Of a stretch of DNA of 64,000 bases, positions 10,719-22,600 are shown piece by piece; position 1 is the stretch's first letter, and each line of letters starts with the position of its first letter. Below the pieces are notes generated by a model, which ran no database searches, was not told where the DNA came from, and worked only from the letters and a program-made list of their open reading frames with translations. The stretch is from Eleginops maclovinus (Eukaryota; Chordata; Actinopteri; Perciformes; Eleginopidae), in contig NC_086360.1 in assembly GCF_036324505.1 (NCBI RefSeq), positions 10,274,293 through 10,338,292 of the forward strand, given 5' to 3'. The position numbers were made by a program, and so were the translations under genes.

Positions 10719-13700
10719 TTAAAGTTCAGTAGTTGATTTCCTTGGTTTCACCTCCTCATCATTTCTTGGAACATGGAAGTCCACGTATGGACACCACTTG
10801 GTGTTTAGGCACACCAATTTCTTCAAGGTGGAAGTTTTGACGATATTGAAGCCTGTCTCTCCCCCAAATGTGCTGGGCTTCCAGTACTCAGGGGAGCAGA
10901 TGGGGTTTCCAAGCAGGCCTTTCAGGGAGAAGGGAGCCCCCATCTCCACCATGCTCTCCCCAAATAGACTGTTAGGACGTGTTTTCTCAAGCAGGACACC
11001 AGGGTAGAGTTCCAGAGCATCAATGTCACCATATAGCTCTTCTAAACCTTCAGCCATTTCAATGTCATCTGTTTGGAAAAATAAAACAGCTGTTATCCAG
11101 CCCTATCAGTTCAATATGTACTTTAGTTTAGCTAATACTCAAATATCTGCAAAATGACTGACATTACCATAGTCCTCTGCCACATTTTCTATACTTTTTA
11201 GTGCTGATTAGGAAATGTTGGCATGCTAACCAGCTCAACAAAAATGGTAAACATGCTAATAATCAACATGGTAACCTATGTTGTCAGAAAGTTAGCTCAA
11301 ACACCGCAGTGAACAAGCACTACACATAGCGTGCATTTGAGATATCATCAGTTGTTACATTTTGACTGCAAAACAACTCTACCCCAGTTTCCCCCTAAAA
11401 CAACTTGCAATTATTGGGAAGTGGCTAAGAAAAGGACATCTATGAAAACTTCAATAAGTTTTGCCTGCTCTCAGTGTGATGTCGACAGATTAAAGACAAA
11501 AAAGAGATTAAAATAAAGTGGGCAGAGGGGTGGCTCAAAAAGTTTCAGAAGCAATTTGTACTTGCAATAATATTCCTGCTTACCAGTAAATTCATAAAAA
11601 GAGGTGTATGGCTTTAAGTTAAACTTCTTCCTGTATTCATTAAAGGGCTGCACACGAGTTGCTCGAGACTCTCTGATGACCATTTCTGCCACTCGAAGCA
11701 CAACAACATGTGAGTTATGGCCTCCGCCTATCTGAAATGCAGACAAAAGTTACTTTACTACATCTGAGTTGTTAGTTATACCATCAGCCAGACCACATAA
11801 GATAAGATAAGATAAGATAAGATAAGATAAGATAAGATAAGATAAGATGTACCTTTATTAATCCCTGTGGGAGGTTTACACAGGGATATGAAACACACAT
11901 TTAAAAATATAAAATTCTAAAAACTAAAAAAATGAATATATACAGATAAGTAACGAGACTATTGTTAAAAATATACACATGTATGTGTTCAGAAAGAGAG
12001 TGCATGTCAAAGTTACTGTGCAAAAGTGCTAAAGCGCAGGCTTTATGTGCAGTCCGGGTTATTGTCAGTGAGTCACATGGTTAACCCCTTGTTGTGCAGC
12101 CTAATGGCTACAGGCACAAAGGAGTTTCCCAGCTGTCTAGTGCTGTGCTGCGGTTTTGTTCAGCTTGGCAGGCTACAACATTTAACACTTATTCATCTCA
12201 TTTAACAGAAATAAAGTGTTGCGTGCACATGATACTGATGAAAGATATCTGTGAAGATTGTCTCTTACTTAGTTTTAGGAAGTGTTTGAAACGGGAAGTT
12301 CACTTTGATGTGGATGAATTGAGAACAAAAGGATCTAGTAGTTAAAAGTACATGTCCTGTGTCACATCTTTCAACATTCCTGGTCTACATAAAACACCCT
12401 GTAACATTTATTTATGATAACAAAGGAGTCATGCAAAGGGTTGAGAATAATATGCTCAATTCTTATTCCTGGGTTTATGCTAAAGTTACTATAGGTATAT
12501 ACTGTATAGGTACACATGTCATTTTTTGGCATTTGACAAAGGGGTTTTAAATACAGGTGATGACATTTAATCAAGCAAACATTTCAGACAAGACTCAAAG
12601 ACCGATCATGAAGAACCGGCTCAACTTGTTTTACAGCATATCCATTGTATAACAGCAAAGTAACTACTAACTATAACTGAGGGATGTATGAATGGAGTAA
12701 AACTAAATATATTTTCCTCTGAAATGTAGTAAACATTAAATGTAAAAAATGAGTAAATTAAAAATACCGTAAAATTGTACTACAGTGCTTTAGTTATAGT
12801 ACTTTTCACCAGTTTAAACTTGAACTAAAAAGTGTTATGCAGATAGCAGTAGATTCCTGTAACAGTCAGTGGAGGGTGTTTATCTACCTGTCCCGCAGGT
12901 TGTTTGGAGAAGGCATCCACCAACTTCTCCACCCCGTAGTGCATGAGTAGGGATGTGTTGTACATAAACTGAGAGTATGGGATGTCATCGCCGTCGATGA
13001 GGAAGCTGTCAGGCATCAGCGGGTGCCAGTGGTAGATGTGGCAGAACTCCAGAGCGATGCGGTTGTTGTACTGGAACTGCGCGTTGAAGAGCAGACTGGG
13101 ATCGAACTTCAGATCCAGAAGGTAGCCACTCAGGTGCTGCACATACTCTTCTATTATGATGTTGATTGTCTCTCCTTTGGGATAAAACATCATCACTTGA
13201 TTTCACACACTGAGGCAAACTTATTTTAAGAAGCATAAAGATGGACATTTGAACTTTTACTGTGTTTAAACAATTTGCCAACAAATAGATTAGCCTATTG
13301 ACAGAAATGTGTGGGGCAACAACTATTTCGGGAAACATGTAATTGTATTGCAATTGTAATAAATGTTGATATAGACATTTCCATTGTATGATTATGTTGA
13401 CTAGCTTACTTGAGAACATTCTTTTACTTATGAATATGAAGTAAATGTTGATTGTGCAATGTAATGGCAAAAAACTGTCAAAATGTATTTATATGAATAA
13501 TTTCACATATTTATTACAATCACAGTCGCAGAGAGAGAGGATGTGTGGCAGCTGACACCTGTTTGAGAATTAAACTGCAAAAGTTTGCACTTGTAATGCT
13601 CACCAATGATGATGAGTCTAGTGGTTTGAAAGAGCTGCTCATCGTCCCAGGTGGGATGTTCTACCTTCAGGACGTCACAGACTCGGTTGTGCTCCCTCAG

Positions 13701-16700
13701 CCATACGGTGGCGTACATGGTGAGTCCCGGCAGGAGGCCAAACACTTCCTGACCAGTTACCAGACGCTTCTCTGGAGGGAAGTCTTCAGGGTACACCATG
13801 TGCACAGGGACCTCTGATACTGTGGGGGGGTACATCTCACCGTTTACTAACTGTAACAAACACAAAAAGAAGTCCACATATGAGAGAGAAGTCTTCATTC
13901 TGGGTTGTTTAAACATTATTTAATTGCATATTTCTTAATAAAGTAATTTTTTTTGTGCATGTCATTACAGAATTGAGAATACTTGCTGGTGGAAAAAGTG
14001 TTTAGCTTTTGATAAATAGTGTTTGAGGAAGTTTCCTATCAAACCCCATCACAAGTTAAAGGCGTCATGTGCCTTTGAGTGTTATCTCTCTTTAACCACT
14101 ATATAATTATCACTGCTAACTGGAAATTGTATGACCACATTCTCAGTAATTATCATGACACAGGAAGTAAACGTTCTTAAGCTGATCTTTAGATATGCAT
14201 GTATAAACATTTGATATACTAATTTAAATAGTTTTACAGTTCCTCAAATGATATGACTGCAAAATTACGTTTTGGCAATTCATGTTATTTGCCTTGTTCA
14301 GAGTTAGAGGAGAATATTAATACCCCTCCCAGACATTTGAGTAGTACTAATCTTCTCATCTATCTCACAGCAAAAAAGTGCACTCTCAAAATGTCATAAA
14401 TGTTTTTATTACCTGATATTTCAGCTTTCCATCTTCATGAAGCCGTAGGTGAAGCTGTCGCATAAGGTTGTCTCCATAGATATTGCTCGCATCTACCTGG
14501 GAAGAGGGAAATACATACATCTGTTAATATTTTCAACACCAAGAAATAATGAAAGAGTCATATGGTGATTAACACAGAATGTGAGTTTAATCTCACCCCA
14601 TGTCCTAAAGCCTTGGTGAAGCCACCTTTTACTTCCTGGTTTGTCTTGAAGAACTGGTGAGTGAAGTGTTGCGCCATGAAAGCAAACATCACGTTGGTTC
14701 CCTGAGGGTCTGGCCTGAATGTCTTTCTCTTAAAAAAGCTCTCGGCCAACACTTTGGGATCAGGAAGCTGAGGTTTACCTGTAGTGAAAGTGATGTTTAA
14801 AGATTTTCGCAGAGCTCAGCCGACTGTGTGTAGTTTTTCAGGTCTCACCTTTAGTTCCCATCGGCAACGGGCAGTCTTTAGGTACAGGAGGGAGGAGACG
14901 GGTGTAGTAGGACATGTTGGAATAAGACTCCCAGCTGAGGTATTCATATTTAGTATTGTAGGTTGGAGGGCTTGGAATAAGGTTGCTTCTGACTTTGGGA
15001 GAATGGGACAATATTAACATTGTCTGTTCATAATTTAAATACCAGAGTATAACTCAATAAAATGCTGAGGAAAAATGTTAGCTGCAATCAACATCCATTG
15101 ATTTATCTACTGTGGTTCTTTATCTTTACCATGACACTTTTCACCTACCAGTCAGCACTAATCTCATTAACGTGTCTCGCAGGAAAGAGTTGTTTACGAG
15201 GTCCCAGAACCAGTGGAAGTGTGTGAGGAAGAAGTGAACCGCCGTAGGCCTCGGCTTCAGCATGAGACGAACTCTGGTCCAAAGCTCCGCTACACACAAA
15301 GATCAAGCAAAAGTTATCTTTGTCACATTTCAAATTAAGCATTCTGTGTAAGGGGTTGGGAGTCATCTTACTAAATAATGTATTAATGCTTTATAGATGA
15401 CTTAGGCTTTATTGAGAACATTTTTTTTATTATCAGGTGGTAAAACATCCCTCAAAAATGACTCTTTCTTAATGTTTTTTAGCTCTATAATGTGGTAGAG
15501 GGTTACAGTCGTCTATGGGACTGTTCTGGAAAAGACCTGCAGGGCATCTGAAGTACAATGTATTGAATAACAAACTTATATATATTTACAACTTAAGGCT
15601 TTATGAATTTCTGAAGGACTGAAAACCAAAATAAACACATACCATAATTGCAGTACTAATATTCCTTTATCTACTCGACATTGAGCACTTCCTTTATGCT
15701 TGTTTTTCTTAAGTTTCTAAATTGACATTACCACCAGCACAACAATTGATGGATTGGGGATATATGTGTGCAATGGAGGTAACAGGGGAGCTTGAAATCG
15801 CTACTTGAAAAGGTTGAAAAGAAATCCACTGTGTTTTTTCAAATAAACCACATCCAGATGTTGACATGCAGATTTATGTCTCAAATGCAAAACTTAGCAA
15901 TACTCACCAACAGTGCAGTTGACTCCATAAAAGCCAGTTCGAGTGCAGTCACATTCGTAGCGATTTGTACCAAATCTCACACACACTCCTGAGTTCTGAC
16001 AGGGGTAGTCACAACAGGGATTCACTGAAACCGAAGAAAGAAATCATCTTACTCTCTGAGAATGAATATATCTTAGTTTGTAGGCCTTGCTGAACTAAAT
16101 GACTAATACTTCAGATAGTGTTTTGAGTTTGAACAACACAGAAACGAGAGACAGACACAGAAATATACTTGTTTATGCTTCCTCATAAAACTAATGGCCT
16201 AATGGTGTGACCTGTGAAAGTAGGTCCAGGATAAATGAAGGTTAAAAAGAGGTGCATATTGCTTTTTTGCTTCTTCACTGAAACTAAATTAGCACTTCAT
16301 TTCCTGTCCCCCATATCTTTAAGACCCTCTGCAGGCTTCCTGTCCTCCCTTTATACTTGCAGAAGTTCAATAAGATAATTAGCCACAGCAGATGTTCTTC
16401 CTTATTTAACTGTGAATAAGAGGAGGGATCAGAGTGGCACTTATAACAAATATATATGTATTACCTTTTATTATTTCCAGCATTACAGTAAAGTAACACT
16501 GCACCAAAGGATTAACAAAGGCACATTTAAAGTAAAGGTCACACTTAAGACCTTAAGAAATTGTAACTGGACCTGGAAATGTAACAAAAAGATGCATCTT
16601 GTTTTAAAACTGAAACATGTTTATAGCACCAGCTTACATGCAACTGAACGTGACATGGGAAGAAATATACAGTATCTCAGTTTTGTACTTCAAGCTTTAT

Positions 16701-16936
16701 AAGAAAATGAGAAAAACGAATACAATACAGTATTAACCTCAACCCTCTTCTAAATAACGATAAACTGCTTACCAACAATAGAGTCCCCAGTACATGATGA
16801 GCTCTCCAGCAGCAAAAGGTTGATGAAACAGATCAAGATGGAAAACTCTATAAAAAATAATAACTTATATTATCTTGGTGTGAAAACATCAATATCATCC
16901 AGCAGGTGTTTAATAATCTGAGGACTCACCTTTCAT
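10719..16936 (-). CDS. ptgs1: Prostaglandin G/H synthase 1 (cyclooxygenase-1)
   Basis: Bifunctional ER/nuclear-envelope heme enzyme converting arachidonate to PGG2 and then PGH2. Eleven coding exons close in phase (high to low): 16936-16930, 16847-16773, 16024-15908, 15289-15145, 14988-14849, 14778-14597, 14496-14413, 13850-13604, 13174-12888, 11731-11584, 11068-10719, giving about 593 residues. Visible parts: signal peptide ([16 protein letters not shown]), EGF module ([14 protein letters not shown]), membrane-binding helices, and catalytic domain with distal His (AQHFTHQFF), Tyr385/His388 ([11 protein letters not shown]), Tyr355 (VYPED), Arg120 ([12 protein letters not shown]) and the aspirin serine (GAPFSLKGL). 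It ends in TTEL, an STEL-like ER-retention end. N-glycosylation sites are at NCT, NMS and NTS. It lacks the ~18-residue C-terminal insert of COX-2, and lhx6 linkage supports COX-1. Oddities: Val and Arg at positions 523 and 513 as in COX-2, and LTGRSN where mammals have LTVRSN (this depends on the donor chosen for the exon ending at 15145). Confidence 0.95.
11205..11300. repeat. Dispersed GCATGCTAAC-type repeat (ptgs1 last intron)
   Basis: GGCATGCTAACCAGCTCAAC followed by AAACATGCTAATAATC and similar words. It is related to the copy near 9960-10070. Intronic, family not assigned. Confidence 0.4.
11797..11847. repeat. (ATAAG)n pentanucleotide microsatellite
   Basis: Ten or so perfect ATAAG units inside the ptgs1 intron between exons 9 and 10. 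It directly abuts a LINE-tail-like sequence, as expected for a retroelement 3' terminal repeat. Confidence 0.85.
11848..12170. repeat. Retroelement 3'-end-like sequence in ptgs1 intron
   Basis: Starts CTTTATTAATCCCTGTGGGA, the same type of word seen at 17570-17615 (CTTTATTTATCCC...GGGAAATT). It continues with diverged text such as TTGTGCAGCCTAATGGCTAC. I recognise the pattern as a common fish retroelement terminus but cannot name the family. Taken with the ATAAG tract it is probably one insertion of about 370 bases. Confidence 0.45.
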
Positions 16937-17010
16937 GATTCCCACGTGTGAATCGTTACAATGCTTCTCTCTACATAAAAGCCCTCTGGCCTCTATACGG
17001 GCTTTATAAC
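16937..17010 (-). promoter_or_regulatory. ptgs1: ptgs1 core promoter and short 5' UTR
   Basis: TATAAAGC on the minus strand (+ strand 17001-17008) lies about 65 bases upstream of the ptgs1 ATG (16936-16934). Transcription would start near 16978 and leave a 5' UTR of roughly 40 bases. Mammalian PTGS1 promoters are usually described as TATA-less, so this is worth noting but unproven. Confidence 0.4.
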
Positions 17011-18790
17011 ATCATCCATAGAGAATGGGCGGCAACACAGTTTCCTCTATTTCCTCTTTTTAGTCTGCATTATATTTGTAAGAAAGTCCACTGTAACTGG
17101 CTCCAAATAATTTGGATTTGATCATTTTGAACAATAACTGTTGAGCAATTGTTCTCAGGGTTGTATTTTAAACCTTTTAGGCTTTACAAACTTCTGTTTT
17201 TAAATTATGAACATGTCTTTTTTAATGTGTCAATGACATCCTTACAGTGAAGGGATACACGATAGGGTGCATTAGGAAGTGCTTTATCTCCACCTGCTGG
17301 CAAATAAATAAGTCACCCCATGCTTTCCTTGTTAGAAGAAACCCATTCAATATGAAATTGAATTCATAAACAATCTACTGAGTTTTATTAAATTGACCCT
17401 CATACATGTCTGTGCTGGATATTCAGACAAGAAAATAATCTGTTAACATTTTGGATCTACTTATTAAGGTACAGTAATCCATGAAAAGAGTTAGGGATAA
17501 ATACTTCACCAAGAGGTCAATTTAGTAGCCGTTGTGGAAGTTTTGAAAATGCCAGTCTTCCTTTCAGAATCAAAATCAGAAATACTTTATTTATCCCAAA
17601 CTGGGAAATTTGAATAAGTTTTGACTTATTTTCTGGCTATAGTTAAATTTGTGCACTTATTTTAATGCTTGAACATTTTTGAAAAGAGCACTTTTGATTA
17701 TAACAGAATGTGCAAACTGTGGAATTACTGCTTTTACTTAAGTTAAACATTTGATTACATTTCCACCATTTTCGTTTACTGGCATATTATCTTTCTCAGT
17801 TATTCTTATCGAAGCATAGAAGCTCACCTGCAGGGGTAAGCAGTCAAGTCCAGCCATATGGGGGGAAAAAAACAGAAACAAAACATGAACCAAACAGTGC
17901 AGTTCAGTTGCCAGGTTTTGATCTTTGATACCTCTGGAGACATTATGTGAGCCAAACCTATGTAAGATGTTTGTCTGTTGGAGTAATTTCCTGCATACTG
18001 TAACAATTTTAAGAATAGCTTTTCCATGTGGTGTTAAGTTAAATCTGACCACAACATGTTCCGCTAATATTTTAAACTTTGCAGACCTCAACTCAGCTCT
18101 GTCTAAAGACACATACAGTATGTGACAGACTTAGTTTTTTATTAGATTAAATGTTGAAAAAAAAAAAAAAAGGTATTCCAAAAAGTTCTTTACTTAACCT
18201 CAGCAGATGATCCATCTTGCTTAAACGCAAACCACAAAATCGGTGATAAGGTTTATTTTCAACAACTTGTCTATATTGCTTGCACTAACTGAAAGTGTAG
18301 ACATATTTTGTTTACATTTGGTGAAGGGACAAACGTTTCAAATGTTCCTTTTGACCCACAGTTGCACCTTTAGATTAATGTTTTTTAACTGTGCGTTGTC
18401 GCTGTAAGAATTGATGAAATAATAAAACGTTATACATAGTATAAAGCAAACTCTCAGTGTTTTTTGAAAACGTTTAATCTCAGAAGTAGGAGTAAATGAG
18501 GAGCACTTGAATTCAGCAGACTTACTTTACTCTTCCCACTGCTCAATACTGGGAATAGCTGGACCATCAATTCTGAAAGGGTTTTTTGTCTTTGCATTGC
18601 ATAAGGTCTTTCTAGTGTTCAGAATTTAAGTTTTACACTGGAAAACCTAGTGTACACAGGGCATCCATACATCACACTTCAGTAGACATTGAGTTTACCA
18701 ACCAATCTCTGAATCTTCACACTGTATTTTAATTGCATTCTGTTTCCTAGACATGATTGATTTGAAAAAGAATAAGAGGCATCAGGAACT
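17011..18790. other. Intergenic upstream of ptgs1
   Basis: AT-rich. One repeat-like word lies at 17565-17625 (CTTTATTTATCCCAAACTGG), of the same type as the ptgs1 intronic retroelement end. Short ORFs near 17.7-18.1 kb on both strands show no domain, splice or codon pattern. Nothing else is supportable. Confidence 0.4.
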
Positions 18791-18809
18791 AATTATCGAA
18801 TCATCATTT

Positions 18810-19190
18810 CCCGCCTTAAAAGGGCCTGAAAAGGACTCGTATCTGCGCAGGGCTCGTTGACGTGCTGCTGGTTGCCATGGTGCTGTTGGCTCAGGCTGCA
18901 GGCCGAGCCTCACTGCTTTCTATAGCACTCCTGCTAATTGAGATCAGATGCTCCTCTGTGTGGAACCTGGACTGGGAGTAACCTGGAAGCATTTATTTTA
19001 TGGAGAAATGTTTAGTTAAGCCGTGCTCCCGCTCTAAACCAGCCTCGGCCCGGCTCTGGTGATGAATACGATTGGTGAAAGCACTGAAGGCTGGTTCCTG
19101 ACTTCTTCCTTCCCCTCGGCTCTGGTTACAGATTAGCAGACTTCCTGTCCAGTTGTGGAACAAGCCGAGCAAACTGACGGAGAGGCGATA
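18810..19190. promoter_or_regulatory. GC-richer island, candidate conserved non-coding element
   Basis: Clearly richer in G+C than its surroundings, non-repetitive, no sustained ORF, and carrying homeodomain-type words such as CTAATTGAG. In a gene desert beside a developmental regulator this is the look of a conserved enhancer. Conservation cannot be tested here. Confidence 0.25.
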
Positions 19191-19764
19191 GGCGTACAGG
19201 CATGGGCATCATGTGTTATCTCAGATCAGGTTTCTGTCATAACCACACAGTGGTGGGTCCTTAAACAGCCGACCAGATATCATTTGTTAACCTCTAGAAG
19301 AAGCTGATTGTAAAAGACTACAGACCTCCTCTGGAATCAGCTGGTGGTCCACTTGTAAGAAACTGGGAATGTAACATTAACTCAACTGTACTTAAAGCTG
19401 CCCTGGTGGATTTTTCTACTTAAACACTGCATAACATGACAATTTGTGAAGTGAAAGGTAACAAACCCACAGAGAATACTCATCTGAGCCTGCAGTCTAC
19501 CTGCCTATGGAACTTGTTGTCACATTTTAATAGTAATAATATATTGTATTTGTATAGCACACTTAAAAAACACATTTAATTCATTGTTTTAGCTCTCCGG
19601 CATAACTATGTAACTTATTTCTTAAATGCCATTAGTGTCATATTATCGTGATGATTATCTAAGCTGCATCCTCTGAAAAGTGAAGCCAATGAAGTGCCTA
19701 AACCTGCATTCTCTCTAATGGTCAGCAGAGGGCGACTTGAGTGGTTGTAAAAGAGAAGTCAAAT
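19191..19764. other. Intergenic, nothing recognised
   Basis: AT-rich non-coding sequence between the GC-richer island and the MITE. No gene, repeat or site could be supported. Confidence 0.35.
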
Positions 19765-20189
19765 TTTAAAGGGGCCCTATTGTGCTAATTTCAGGTTTTA
19801 TAATTGTATTTTGTGACTCTACTGTGACGTGTACAGTTGTTAATTTTCAAAAAGGTCTTTATTTTTCTCATACTGCCTGTGCTGCAGCACCTCTTTTCAA
19901 TCTCTTAGTGAAACCAGAGCCCAGTCTGCTGTTATGGGTTACCTGGGCGGCTCTGTTGTGATTGGTCAACCGTTTAGAGATGTCCCTCCCCTTAGCCTAT
20001 CGCATACAATGTGTTGGAGTGCTATCCAATAGAAGCACGAGTGTTACGTAGTGATGTCACTTATTCGCGGAAATAAACTAAAGATGGGAACTATTTGATT
20101 TTAGCCTTTGCAAATCTTTTACATGTACAACATATAACACTCTATAGGAAATGGAAAACCCATAAAAAGTATAATAAGGTCCCTTTAAA
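19765..20189. mobile_element. MITE-like non-autonomous DNA transposon (~425 bp)
   Basis: The left end TTTAAAGGGGCCCTATTGTG and the right end, which reads TTTAAAGGGACCTTATTATA when reversed and complemented, form inverted repeats of about 20 bases. The interior has no transposase. TTAA at both ends would fit a TTAA-targeting family, but the first bases are not a standard piggyBac CCC, so the superfamily is left open. Confidence 0.65.
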
Positions 20190-20337
20190 GAAGTCTCTGT
20201 GAAAATGACTTACTCTTCACTTTATTGATTACCTTAGTTAACCTGTCATAGAGGAAGCAGCCATGTCAACGACAGGTTGCTACCACAGTGGTTGAAGTGT
20301 TGTTTTCATCTTACAGTCTTTTGGTACATTTTCTTCC

Positions 20338-21082
20338 TCCCCCATGTCAACCATACTACCAAAACCGCCTTTTTCCACCTCCGAAATATCGCCCGCCTCC
20401 GCCCCAACCTGTCAACTACCGCTGCAGAGACACTCATCCATACATTCATTACATCGAGGCTCGACTATTGCAACAGTCTTCTCTACGGCACCACCACCAA
20501 AGTCCTCAATAAACTTCAATATGTCCAGAACTCTGCTGCACGCCTCCTCACCGCTACCCGCTCCAGAGAACACATCACACCTGTCCTCCGTGAACTTCAT
20601 TGGCTTCCAATAAAACACCGAATCAACTTCAAAATCTTACTCACCACCTACAAGGCCCTCAACAACTTAGCCCCCCCCACTACCTTGCTGACCTCCTCCA
20701 TCACCATGCCCCCTCCCGATCCCTCAGGTCCGTCTCTGCCAACCTACTGCAAAGTCCCCCGGACAAAGCGCCGGACCTGGGGTGATCGGGCCTTCTCAGT
20801 TGCTGCCCCCTCCCTATGGAATTCGCTTCCCTCCCACCTCAAAGTCTCCCCAACCCTCTCTTCTTTCAAATCTGCACCAAAAACACACCTTTTTGCACTA
20901 GCCTTCACCACCTAACTCCCACCATCTTCTTCTTGTTTTAACCTCTGTTTTGTTTTTAACCCTAGTATACATTAATAAATGATCTGTTTGCATAGTTCTG
21001 ATAGGGCAATATGTAAAGCGTCTTTGAGTACCGTAAAAAGCGCTATATAAATGTGATTTATTATTATTATTATTATTATTAT
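20338..21082 (+). mobile_element. 5'-truncated L2-clade LINE (reverse transcriptase C-terminus and 3' tail)
   Basis: An open frame (20277-20915) encodes the C-terminal part of a non-LTR reverse transcriptase: FFHLRNIARLRP, SRLDYCNSLLYG, LQYVQNSAARLLT, LRELHWLPIKHRI, ILLTTYKALN, DRAFSVAAPSLWNSLP. This motif run is typical of the CR1/L2 clade. The 3' end contains GTAAAGCGTCTTTGAG and AAAAGCGCTATATAAATG and finishes in an (ATT)n tail at about 21059-21082, as in fish L2 elements. The RT portion has no stop or frameshift across about 190 codons, suggesting a fairly recent 5'-truncated insertion. The endonuclease and the RT catalytic core are missing, so the copy is dead. Confidence 0.85.
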
Positions 21083-22050
21083 ATTGGGTTTCATCAAAAC
21101 TACTCCACCCTCTCATGTCCGTACTGATTGAAAAAAACAACAACATGATGACATGCTAACACATAGACTGCAAACCAATGTATAGATTGGTTGCTAGGTC
21201 CATTTCTTACCTACCACTACCCTACATGAGGTATAAGAAAACACCTCCTTGTATTGGCTTTTTCTTAATCATTTACAGACAATTGTAAAATAAGTGCTTA
21301 AATAAAGTTGAACCATCATTGTGTATAAATACGTAATTACATGTAAAAGTTATTCATTCAAAAATTGACTTTTGTGAAAGTACAAAAGTTTTAGCATTGA
21401 AAGGTACTGTATATTGATATAGATATGGTAATGTCTAAGCATTAACAATTATGCAGCTAGTAAAGGTGAAGCTACTATTGATTATGTTCTGCCAAGTGGC
21501 TTAATCCATACAAATACTTCATAAATGTATTATATTTTGTATTAATATTGTGACTCCGCAAAGTAGCAAATAACTAAAGCTGTCAAAATAAATGACATGG
21601 AAAGAAAAAAATGTACTCCAAAACGTAGTGTAACATAAGAATGAAAACATAAAACAAATATTCAAAAAGTAAATGTACTTAGTTATATCCCACTACTGGT
21701 TAGAGTGTGTTTTGGTGTTATTTCACTTTTATATTGTACATTATTATCAATCGCTCAGACTGTATATTCTACTCAGTCCTCCACTACACTCTGCAAATAG
21801 TCTGAGAGCATAGAGCGAGACATTCATCAGCTGTCAGAGATTTGGCACAGTTCCCCATAGGAAAACACAGAGTCCCCTCACTGTAATGTAGCCACTCTGC
21901 ACACACACCACATCTTAAGTGCTCACGGATTCAAACGCCCTTAAAAGTTAAGGGTGCATAAAACACAAACATTTCTAGCTGAAAATCCATCCACGTCACT
22001 TGACAAGAAGCTACCATAAAAATTCATAATGTGCCACTATGTGGAGTCTC
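21083..22050. other. Intergenic, nothing recognised
   Basis: AT-rich non-coding sequence after the LINE tail. No coding, repeat or regulatory feature could be supported. Confidence 0.35.
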
Positions 22051-22600
22051 TGCTTTATCACGCGTACTCCTGCTGCATGACCAGGGTCACTCCTATCAAA
22101 ATAAACAGTGAGGGAAACCTGGTTGTGCTCCAGGTTATAGATCCTTTCCAGCTCTCTGTTTCCTGTTCCACCTTCCACACTTCCCCCGGCTGATCAGAGT
22201 GCAAGCGTGCCCCGGCACAGGCCACCTCTGCTTGACACGGCCTCACTACCCGGCTCTGCTCGGATCAACAGAGTGGCAGGATATTGCACTTAGCATCAAA
22301 CTAAACAAACAATGCATCCTGCGCAAGAAATCTCCACGTTTGAGCCTATTTGATGTGACAGTTGAAACACTTGAACTCAGGGTTGGCCTTGTCTGGGGGA
22401 GGTGGTTTTGCAGGAGACTGGGTGGTGCAGAGTGTGGGGTGTGCGTGTACTGACCTAAAGGGGTTTCCATGATTAGGAGCCCTGTTCACCTCTGATTGCT
22501 CCAGGTCACTGCAGGTGAGTGCAAGTGGTCGGAAGAAGGTAATTTTGCTTCTGGAGCTAGTTACCTGATTGGGTAAGTAGTTGATCTTTGACACTGACCC
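22050..22600. promoter_or_regulatory. GC-richer island, candidate non-coding element
   Basis: Mixed-composition, non-repetitive block in AT-rich surroundings. Overlapping short ORFs in several frames show no domain. It could be a regulatory element of lhx6 or ptgs1, or a relic. Confidence 0.2.

Noticed and set aside
10719..16936. Calling the cyclooxygenase PTGS2
   Set aside because: The side-pocket residues are COX-2-like. However, the C-terminal insert is absent, [15 protein letters not shown] and [17 protein letters not shown] segments follow COX-1, and the neighbour is lhx6.
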